Shown here piece by piece: positions 16,980 through 25,100 of a DNA stretch of 64,000 nt. The first letter of the stretch is position 1; every line of letters begins with the position of its first letter. Source of the stretch: Kutzneria sp. Lineage in GTDB: Bacteria; Actinomycetota; Actinomycetes; Mycobacteriales; Pseudonocardiaceae. Both the position numbers and the translations under genes were made by a program. The DNA is taken from assembly GCA_019239965.1 (NCBI GenBank), contig JAFAZC010000190.1, positions 1-64,000 on the forward strand. The letters are read 5' to 3'. Below the pieces are notes generated by a model, which was not told the origin of the DNA, searched no databases, and was given only the letters and a program-made list of their open reading frames with translations.

Positions 16980-17894
16980 ATGCGCGCGTTCAATTCCTGG
17001 TACGAGGACGCTGGTGTCCGCGTTGGACCGCGCCGGAAACCAGGGGACGACCTCGGGAAGAAGTTCTTCCCGGACCATCTCATCCCGCACCTGGGACATC
17101 CGTTGGTGCAGGCCCTGCCCGATGAGCTGCGTCGGTACCTGTCCGCCCAGTACCTGTACCAGTGGCTGAACTTCACCGCGGAGTTCGAGATCGCCGTTGT
17201 CGTGCGTGCGACACAGCAGATCGCCGACGGCCGCAGCGGTGTGTCGCTGGAACGGGAACTGCGGCGGGACGCGATGCGGATCTGCGTTGACGAGCAGTAC
17301 CACGCCCTCCACAGCGTGGATGTCGTCGACCAGGTCGAGAACAGCGCGGGCATTCCATCGTTGCCATACGACTTCGCGCCGTTCCTCGCGCATCTGGACG
17401 GCATCGGGGAGAGCTACCCGGGGCACCGCAAGCTGGTCCAGTTGCTGCAGGTCGTCGTGTTCGAAACGCTGATCACCTCGCTCATCGAGGATGTTCCGAA
17501 GGACACCGAGGTGATGACCGTCGTGCGGGACACGGTGCGCGACCACGCCGAGGACGAGCGCCGCCACCACGCCTACTTCGCGCTGTTCTTCAAGGAGTTG
17601 TGGGCTCAGCTGGACCGGTCGGAGCGAGAGACGGTGTCCCGGCTGCTCCCAGACGTGATCATCAGGTCCCTACAACCCGCTACCCGCTCCGCCCGCGCCG
17701 CACTCGGCGTCGCCGGGTTCTCCCCGGCGCGGACCGACCAGATCATCGCCGAGTCCTTCGACCGCCAGTCGGTCATGGCCGGCATCACCATCGCGTCCGC
17801 CAAGACGGTGGCGCTACTGGAGCGTTGCGGGGTGCTCGACGTCCCTGGTGCGCGAGAAAGGTTCCAGAATGCAGGATTCACCACTGTCCGCTGA
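16980..17894 (+). CDS. AurF-like diiron N-oxygenase
   Basis: A 304-aa helical protein resembling the p-aminobenzoate N-oxygenase (AurF/CmlI) family, which uses a non-haem diiron centre to oxidise amines to hydroxylamine or nitro groups. Candidate iron ligands are seen in NFTAEFEIAVV, in CVDEQYHALHSVD, in VVVFETLI, and in the DHAEDERRHHAYF helix. ATG 16980 follows the AAAGGGGGG site at 16969-16977. The 3' end overlaps the carbamoyltransferase-like gene by 26 bp. In this setting the amine of diaminobutyrate or a derivative is a plausible target, but C-hydroxylation is also known for relatives, so the reaction is inferred. Confidence 0.78.
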   Translation: MRAFNSWYEDAGVRVGPRRKPGDDLGKKFFPDHLIPHLGHPLVQALPDELRRYLSAQYLYQWLNFTAEFEIAVVVRATQQIADGRSGVSLERELRRDAMRICVDEQYHALHSVDVVDQVENSAGIPSLPYDFAPFLAHLDGIGESYPGHRKLVQLLQVVVFETLITSLIEDVPKDTEVMTVVRDTVRDHAEDERRHHAYFALFFKELWAQLDRSERETVSRLLPDVIIRSLQPATRSARAALGVAGFSPARTDQIIAESFDRQSVMAGITIASAKTVALLERCGVLDVPGARERFQNAGFTTVR

Positions 17895-18840
17895 CGCCAA
17901 AGCCGGACGACCCTTGCTGTCGCTGTCCGCTCTCACCCCGGACGAGCTGGAGTTCGTTGCCGGCCTGGCGTGGGAGTTCGGCCGTGACCCCGGTCGGTTC
18001 GCGGGGCTGCTGGCGGGCGCACGGGTCGGGTTGCTATTCACCGCTCCCTCCACACGCACGCGCACGTCGTTCTGGAGCGCCGCGACAACGCTCGGCTGTC
18101 ACACGATCCACTTCGGACCGGGCGACATCCAGGTGAGTACGGGAGAGACCTGGTTCGACACCGGTTCGGTGTTCGCCACCTACCTGGACGCGGTCGTCGC
18201 CCGCACGAACGGGCCGCAGGCGGAGCTGGACGAGATGGCGACCGCGTTGCCCGCCACGGTAAACGCGCTGACCAAAGAGGAGCACCCGACCCAGTCAATC
18301 GCCGACCTGTGCGCCCTGCGCGACCACTTCGGCGCCGACACGCGGCCGCGGCTGGCCTACCTCGGGGTACTGAACAACACGGCGCGGTCACTCGCGCAGC
18401 TCGTCTCACTGCGGGACGGGATGCGGCTCGACGTCTACAGCCCCGAGGGCCACGGTCTGAGCGATGCCGAGGTCGCCACGCTGAACGAGGCGGCCAAGCG
18501 GGAGGCGGTGCGTCAGTTCGACCGCGTTCCGCAGACGCCCGATCCCGTCGACGCCGTCTACACCTGCCGGTGGCAGTCGATGGGGTCCGCGCCCGAGGGT
18601 GCGGGCGAGGGATGGGAGAAGGCGTTCCGGCCGTTCGCGGTCACGCGCCACACCCTGCGGCTCTTCGGTGGCGGATCGGAGGCCGTGTTCCTGCATGACC
18701 TGCCCGCGAGCCGTGACAAGGAGGCCACCTCCGAGGTACTCGACGGCGACCGTTCGCTGGTGGCCAGGCAGGTCTTCCACAAGACGTCGGCGGCCGCCGC
18801 CGCGCTGATGTGGGCCCTGCGCGGGCGTGACATCGGCTGA
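17869..18840 (+). CDS. ornithine/aspartate carbamoyltransferase-like protein
   Basis: A 323-aa member of the transcarbamylase family. The carbamoyl-phosphate site is intact (PSTRTRTSF near residue 60; HPTQS near residue 139). The amino-acid site differs: the OTC motif HCLP is HDLP at about 276-279 and the SMG loop is QSMGSA, so the acceptor is probably not ornithine. ATG 17869 has AAAGG eight bases upstream. By analogy with VioL/CmnL, which carbamoylate a diamino acid in viomycin and capreomycin biosynthesis, it may carbamoylate the diaminobutyrate made by Dat to give a ureido amino acid. An arginine-synthesis role is unlikely in this location. Confidence 0.83.
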   Translation: MQDSPLSADAKAGRPLLSLSALTPDELEFVAGLAWEFGRDPGRFAGLLAGARVGLLFTAPSTRTRTSFWSAATTLGCHTIHFGPGDIQVSTGETWFDTGSVFATYLDAVVARTNGPQAELDEMATALPATVNALTKEEHPTQSIADLCALRDHFGADTRPRLAYLGVLNNTARSLAQLVSLRDGMRLDVYSPEGHGLSDAEVATLNEAAKREAVRQFDRVPQTPDPVDAVYTCRWQSMGSAPEGAGEGWEKAFRPFAVTRHTLRLFGGGSEAVFLHDLPASRDKEATSEVLDGDRSLVARQVFHKTSAAAAALMWALRGRDIG

Positions 18841-18886
18841 ACCGCCTTCCAGAGCCAACAGACAACGTCGCGAAAGGAGACAACCG

Positions 18887-19099
18887 TTGCTCGACGAGAC
18901 CCCGTCCACCGCCGAGTTCGCGGTGGTGGTGAACGACGAGGACCAGTGGTCGATCTGGCCCGCGCACCGCACGGTGCCCGCGGGTTGGACGGCGGAGGGA
19001 ACCGTCGGTTCCCGCGGCGAGTGCATTGAACACATCGACGCTTCCTGGACCGACATCCGGTCGCGCAGCGTCCGCGACGCAGGCGGTGTGGACAGGTGA
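18887..19099 (+). CDS. MbtH-like NRPS accessory protein
   Basis: A 70-aa MbtH-family protein, a chaperone-like partner of adenylation domains. The diagnostic tryptophans and spacing are visible in QWSIWP, PAGW and IDASWTDIRS. The start is TTG 18887, 7 nt after GAAAGGAG (18872-18879); the longer frame upstream has no homology. The stop overlaps the start of the first NRPS gene (GTGA at 19096), so the two are translationally coupled. It probably serves that A domain and perhaps others, including the split one. Confidence 0.93.
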   Translation: MLDETPSTAEFAVVVNDEDQWSIWPAHRTVPAGWTAEGTVGSRGECIEHIDASWTDIRSRSVRDAGGVDR

Positions 19100-21405
19100 C
19101 CATCCAGTCCTCCGCCACCGACGCCGGGATCGACCCGGCCGGAGCCGGCGCTGTCGAGACGCTCGCAGCGCTTGTCGTGGCGCTGCACCGGCGGTCGCTT
19201 GACGAGCGCGTGGTGCTCGACTTGCACCTCGGTGACCGCTCGGGGATCGAGATCGTCGACGTGCCGAACACCGGCACGTTCGCCGGGCTGTGCGGCCGAC
19301 TGCGTGCGCATGGCGGCGACTCGGTGTCCGGTGATACCCCCGAGCCCGCGGTCCGTGTCGTCCTGCCCGGCACCACGCCCGCCCCGTCCACCTGTCCGGT
19401 CGCCGAGCTGCTCCCCAATGGTGACGGCATTCGTGTCCACGCCGGCGATCCGGCGGAGGGCTGGGACGCCGCCGAGGCCGACCTGCTCGCCGACCTCGTC
19501 GGCCGGGTGCTTGCCGCGGGTCGGGAGAATCCGCGGGTCCCGGTCACGCGGCTACGGCTCACCCGGCCCGGGGAACCCGCGTTCTGGGGAACCCCGGACG
19601 CCCCGGTGCCAGTCGAACGGCTGGAGACGCTGATCGCCAGGCACGCCGCACAGCGCCCGGACAGCCCGGCGGTGAGCTGCGGTGATGTCCGGATCAGCTA
19701 CCGGGAGCTTGACGAGCGCGCGACCGCGGGCGCCGAGGCGCTGCGCCGGGAGGGCGTCGGCCCGGACGAGGTGGTCGGACTGTTCGCCGAGCGTTCGGCG
19801 GAGCGGATCGTCGCCCTGCTCGCGATCCTCAAGGCCGGTGCGGCCTACCTCGCACTGAACCCGGATGACCCGACCTCGCGCCTGGCTGTTCAGCTGCGCG
19901 ACGCACGGGTGCGGCTCGTGGCCGCCGAGCCCGCGTTCACCGACGCCGTTCCCGGAGGCGTCGCGACGCTCCCGCTCGACGCGCTCGCCCCGCCCGCGGG
20001 CACCGCGACCGGTTCGCCGACACCCGTGGCCGCGGGCCCGGACCACCTGGCCTACGTCTGCTACACGTCCGGTTCGACGGGCGTGCCCAAGGGTGTCGGC
20101 GTGCCGCACCGTGCCGTCGCACGCCTGGTGCGCCAGCCGAACTGGGTGGATCCGCGCCCGGACGACGTGTTCCTCCAGCTGTCCCCGCTCTCGTTCGACG
20201 CGGCGACCGTCGAGATCTTCTCCGCACTGGTGAACGGTGGGCACCTGGTCGTGCTGCCGCCCGGCCGGGTGGAGCCGGACCGCCTGCGGCAGGCCGTGCG
20301 GGAGGCGGGCGTCACCGTGCTGCTGCTGCCGACCGGCCTGCTGCACTACACGATCGAGGCCAAGCCCGACACGTTCGCCGGCGTGCGGCACGTGCTGACC
20401 GGCGGCGACGTGGCGTCGGCGTCACTTGTGCGGCAGCTGTTCGCGAGCCACCCCGGCATGCTCTTCACCAACGGCTACGGCCCGACGGAGAACACCTCCT
20501 ACACGACGTGCTGGACGTCGGACGTACCGCCGGTCACGGCGAACGTGCCGATCGGTGACCCCGTCAGCGGCACGTCGGTCGCGGTGCTCGACGAGGACCT
20601 GCACGGGGTCCCGGCGGGTGTGTGCGGGCAGCTGTACGCCGCCGGAGACGGCCTGGCTCGCGGCTACCTCTCCAGTGCGGGCGCCACGGCCGACCGGTTC
20701 ATGCCGCACCCAGACGTGCCGGGGGCTCGCATGTACCGCACCGGCGACCTCGTCCGGCGGGCCGCCGACGGCACCGTCGTATTCGTCGGCCGCGCCGACG
20801 ACCAGGTCAAGGTCAACGGCTATCGGGTCGAACCGGGGGAGATCGAGGACGTGCTGCTGCGCCAGCCCGAGGTCGCGCAGGCCGCGGTCACGGTGCAGCG
20901 GAACAAGAACGGCGCGGCGTCGCTGATCGCCTACGCCGCGCCGGCATCCGCGGACGCCGACCCGATGCTCGGCGCACGGCTGCGCGACCGCCTGCGTGCA
21001 GAGCTGCCCGCCTACATGATCCCGACGGCCGTGCTGGTCCGCCCCGGGCTCGCGATCACGCCGAACGGCAAGCTGGACCGGCAAGCACTGCCCGCCGCAC
21101 ACAGGTACCCCCGCAACGTGTGGAACGACTACGTCCCACCGACGAATCCGACCGAGATCGAGTTGGCGGAGACGTGGGGTGCGCTGCTCGGCGTGGAACC
21201 GGTCGGTGTCGAGGACGACTTCTTCGAGCTCGGTGGCCACTCGCTGCTCGCTGCGGAGCTGATGGCCAAGGTGAGCCAGGACATGGGGGTGGAGGTGTCC
21301 GCCCGGACGCTCTACCTCCAGCCCACGGTTGCCGAGATGGCCGCCGCGATCGAGAACGCCGTCTCGGCGAACGGCGACGGCCGGACGGAGGAGGTGTCCG
21401 GGTGA
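19096..21405 (+). CDS. NRPS: A-PCP protein
   Basis: A 769-aa non-ribosomal peptide synthetase. Residues 1-175 form an N-terminal region with no catalytic motif, probably a degenerate condensation-domain tail or docking part. The adenylation domain follows (about 180-660) with A3 YTSGSTGVPKG near 323, A4 SFDAATVE, A5 NGYGPTEN near 460, A7 YRTGDL and A10 PNGKLDR near 656. The carrier domain has its phosphopantetheine Ser at about 716 (ELGGHSLLAA). The pocket residues read by alignment to GrsA are D-A-V-L-L-G-G-S-Y-K, suggesting a hydrophobic amino acid but not a known monomer. With no C domain it may load the first residue. GTG 19096 overlaps mbtH. Confidence 0.92.
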   Translation: MTIQSSATDAGIDPAGAGAVETLAALVVALHRRSLDERVVLDLHLGDRSGIEIVDVPNTGTFAGLCGRLRAHGGDSVSGDTPEPAVRVVLPGTTPAPSTCPVAELLPNGDGIRVHAGDPAEGWDAAEADLLADLVGRVLAAGRENPRVPVTRLRLTRPGEPAFWGTPDAPVPVERLETLIARHAAQRPDSPAVSCGDVRISYRELDERATAGAEALRREGVGPDEVVGLFAERSAERIVALLAILKAGAAYLALNPDDPTSRLAVQLRDARVRLVAAEPAFTDAVPGGVATLPLDALAPPAGTATGSPTPVAAGPDHLAYVCYTSGSTGVPKGVGVPHRAVARLVRQPNWVDPRPDDVFLQLSPLSFDAATVEIFSALVNGGHLVVLPPGRVEPDRLRQAVREAGVTVLLLPTGLLHYTIEAKPDTFAGVRHVLTGGDVASASLVRQLFASHPGMLFTNGYGPTENTSYTTCWTSDVPPVTANVPIGDPVSGTSVAVLDEDLHGVPAGVCGQLYAAGDGLARGYLSSAGATADRFMPHPDVPGARMYRTGDLVRRAADGTVVFVGRADDQVKVNGYRVEPGEIEDVLLRQPEVAQAAVTVQRNKNGAASLIAYAAPASADADPMLGARLRDRLRAELPAYMIPTAVLVRPGLAITPNGKLDRQALPAAHRYPRNVWNDYVPPTNPTEIELAETWGALLGVEPVGVEDDFFELGGHSLLAAELMAKVSQDMGVEVSARTLYLQPTVAEMAAAIENAVSANGDGRTEEVSG

Positions 21406-22130
21406 GGGTCACCTCGCGGCGCGGGCGCTGGTTCTTGCGGGAGCCGCGCACCGACGTGTCGGCCAGAGTGTTCTGCCTGCCCTACTCCGGGTGTGGCGCG
21501 ACGATGTACCGGCAGTGGCCTGAGTCGCGCGATGGCGTGGAGTTCTGCGCTGTCCAGCTCCCCGGCCGGGAGAACCGGATGCGCGAGCCCGCGTTCGACA
21601 GCTATGAGCAGCTTGCCGTCGAGCTCGCCGAGGCGCTGCGGCCTCACCTCGACGTCCCGTACGCGCTGTTTGGCCACTGCAGCTCGGCGCTGGCCGCGTT
21701 CGAGACCGCGGCGCGGCTGTGCGAGGCCGGTCCCGCGCCCGCCCGGCTGTACGTGTCTTCGGAGGTGGCCCCGCAGGACGGTCCGTACGGCTACTTCCTC
21801 GGGCTCGACGACGAGGGACTGTCGCGTGAGCTGGCCGACCTGCTCGTCGGCATGGGGGCGGAGCCGCATCCCGGGCTGATCGAGCTCACGCTCGGCGTGC
21901 TGCGCCACGACGTCGACGTCAACAAGCGTTATGTGAAGCCGGATCCGCCCCGGCTGTCGTGTCCGATCACGTCGATCGGGTGGAAGGACGACAGCGGGGT
22001 CGAGCCGCGGCTGATGGACGGCTGGTCGCGCTGCGGTGAGACCGAGACGGTGCTGCTCGACGGCGGGCACTACGAGTTCGTCGGGGCGCCGGAGGAATTG
22101 ATGGACGTGCTGGTTCGGGGAGTCCGATGA
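21402..22130 (+). CDS. type II thioesterase with cysteine in the nucleophile elbow
   Basis: A 242-aa alpha/beta-hydrolase of the discrete NRPS thioesterase family (FCLPYSG, VQLPGREN, then GGHYEF with the catalytic His). The nucleophile elbow that normally reads GHSMG is GHCSS here, putting Cys93 in the catalytic position. Most type II thioesterases use Ser and release misprimed carriers. Cys-nucleophile thioesterases are known among product-releasing domains, such as the beta-lactone-forming ObiF TE of obafluorin. It lies in the NRPS operon with 4-bp overlaps on both sides. A second, canonical type II thioesterase is present at 28398, so this one may have a different task. Confidence 0.87.
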   Translation: MRVTSRRGRWFLREPRTDVSARVFCLPYSGCGATMYRQWPESRDGVEFCAVQLPGRENRMREPAFDSYEQLAVELAEALRPHLDVPYALFGHCSSALAAFETAARLCEAGPAPARLYVSSEVAPQDGPYGYFLGLDDEGLSRELADLLVGMGAEPHPGLIELTLGVLRHDVDVNKRYVKPDPPRLSCPITSIGWKDDSGVEPRLMDGWSRCGETETVLLDGGHYEFVGAPEELMDVLVRGVR

Positions 22131-25100
22131 CGGGTGCGTCCGGCAGCCGTCTGTCCGCGGCCAAGCAGCGCTTGCTCGCCGAGCGCCGGGGGAGTGGCGT
22201 GCGTGCGGTCCCCCGGCGGGATCCGGGCATGCTGGTGGAGGCCACGCACCAGCAGCGGGCGCTGTGGTTCCTTGACCGCTACCTGGGTGCCGGCGCGAAC
22301 TCGGCCTACAACCTGCACCACGCTCTGCGGCTGCGCGGTGACCTCGACGCCGGTGTCGTGCAGGACTGTCTGCGGCAGGTCGTGGCCCGGCACGACGCGC
22401 TGCGCACCACGTTCACCGTGGACTCGGACGGCCGGCTACTGCTGCGTGTCGCGCCGCCGCCTCGTCCCGGCACGTTCACGCTGCCGGTCCGTCCGGCCGG
22501 GCCCGACCTGGCCGAGACGGTGCTGGCCGAGGCGTCGATCCCGTTCGATCTCGCCTCGGGCCCGCTCTTCCGGCCCGTGCTGTTCCAGGTAGGCGAGCGC
22601 GACCACGTGCTGCTGCTCACCGCGCACCATACGGTGTTCGATGGCGCGTCGGTCGAGCTGGTCGAGGCCGAGCTGGCCGATCTCCTCACGGGGCGCGAGC
22701 CCGCGGTGCCGCCCATCGGCTTCGCGGACTGGGCGGCCTACACCCATGGTGAGGAACACCGCGCCGCCGTCGCGCGGCGGCTCGAGGCCGCCGTCGCGCG
22801 ACTGTCCGGCGCGCCGGAGCTGCTCGACTTGCCGACCGACCGGCCGCGTGGCGTGGAGCTGTCCACTGGGGGCGACACGGTGTCGGTCCGTCTCGACGCG
22901 GCCGTCGCCGCGCGGTTGCGGGAGTTGTGCCGGACCGAGGGCGTCACACTGTTCACCGCCGTTCTGGCCGTCTACCAACTGCTGCTGTCCCGGTGGTCCG
23001 GCCAGGACGACATTTGCGTCGGCATGCCGGTGGCCGGGCGTGGGCGGGCCGAGCTGGCCGGACTTGTCGGGTGCTTCGTCTCGACCGGGGTCGCACGGAC
23101 CAGGGTGGACGGGCGGCTGACGTTCCGCTCGCTGCTGGCCGAGGCCGCCGAGGCCGTGAACTCCGCGCGGGCGGACGCCGACGTCCCGTTCGACCAAGTG
23201 GTCGCGCGGCTGCGTCCGGAGCGGGCGACCGGCTACAACCCTGTGTTCCAGGTGTTCCTGGATGTGGTCACCGATCCCGCCTCCACCGCGGACAGGTGGG
23301 GCGGCGTTGTCGCCGAGCCGCTGCCCCTGCCAGTCCGCGAGGCGAAGTTCGACCTCAGCCTCACCGTGGTCGAGCGTGCGGACGGAATGACCGCCGAGCT
23401 GACCCACCGCACGGACCTGTTCGACACCGCCACCGCCGCGCGCCTGCTCGACCAGTTCGCGGTGCTGCTGGACCAGCTCACCGCACGTCCGAACGTCCCG
23501 ATGGCCGACGTCTCGGCACTGTCCGACGCCGAGCTCGCCCGGTGGCGTGCCGACAGCAGCGGAGATGCGGTCGATGTACTTGATGTCACGCTGCCACAGG
23601 CCCTCGCCGCGGCGACCGCGACGTGGCCGGAGGCGGTCGCCGTCCGCGCCGGGAACGATTCGCTGACCTATACCGAGCTGGACCGGCGCGCCATCGCGTT
23701 AGCCCATCGCCTGGTGGCAACCGGGGCCAAGCCCGGCGCCATCGTGGCGGTCGCCGTGCCGCGGTCACTCGACCTCGCCGTCGCACTCGGCGCGGTGCTG
23801 CGCACGGGTGCGGCGTACCTTCCGCTCGACCTCGACCATCCGGCAGACCGGCTGCGCTTCGTGCTCGGCGACGCCCGCCCGGCGTGCGTCCTGACCACGA
23901 CCGCGTCGGCGCAATCGTTCGCCGGGGCGGACGTCCCGGTCCTGGAGATCGACGGAGCTCTGGACGAGCGGACCGATCAGGAGACGCTGCCCGAGCCTCA
24001 CGTGCTCGACGCCGCGTACGTCATCTACACGTCCGGCTCGACCGGCCGCCCCAAGGGGGTGGCGGTGCCACACCGGGGCATCGTCAACCGTCTGCGGTGG
24101 ATGCAGCATGCATACCGGCTCGTGCCGGGAGAACGGGTGCTGCAGAAGACGCCGACAACGTTCGACGTGTCGGCGTGGGAGCTGTTCTGGCCGCTGATCG
24201 AGGGCGCCACACTCGTGTCCGCCCCGCCCGGCGCACACCGCGACCCCCTGCAGCTGGCGCAACTCGTGGCCCGCGAGCGGATCACGACGATGCACTTCGT
24301 CCCGTCGATGCTGTGGGCGTTCCTGGAAGAGCCGGAGGCCGCACGCACCCGCGAATGCCTGCGCCGCGTGGTATGCAGCGGCGAGGAGCTGCCCGCGGCC
24401 GCGGTGGCTCGCTTCGTCGAGGTGCTGCCAGGTGTCGAGCTGCACAACCTGTACGGCCCGACCGAGGCGTCGGTCGACGTCACCGCGTGGGAGTGCGGGC
24501 CGGACGACACCGCCGCGGCGCCGCCGATCGGGCGTCCGGTGTGGAACACCGGCGCGCGGGTGCTCGATGAACGCCTCGGCCCGGTGCCGGTCGGCGTGGC
24601 CGGGGAGCTCTACCTGTCCGGCGTCCAGCTCGCGTTGGGCTACCACCGGCGGCCGGGCCTGACCGCCGAGCGGTTCCTGCCCGACCCGTGGGGGCCGCCC
24701 GGCAGTCGCATGTACCGCACCGGCGACCTCGCGCGGCGGCGCCCCGACGGGGCGCTCGTCTTCCTTGGTCGCGCCGACCACCAGGTCAAGCTGCACGGCC
24801 AGCGGATCGAACTCGGCGAGATCGAGCAGGTCCTGCGGGAGCACCCGGCGGTCGCCGCCGCGGCGGTCGTGGTCCGCCGCGACCGCCCAGGGGTGGAACA
24901 GCTGGTCGCCTACGTCACCGGCGCCGCTGGCGCGGCCCCGAACGGACCGGACCTGGTCGGACGGATGCGTGCCGTCCTGCCCGCGGTGATGGTGCCGGAG
25001 GAGGTGGTGGTGCTCGCCGCGTTTCCCCTCACGGCCAGCGGCAAGCTGGACCGCAAGGCCCTGCCCGCCCCGGCCGCGACCCTGTCATCGGCCAAGCAGC

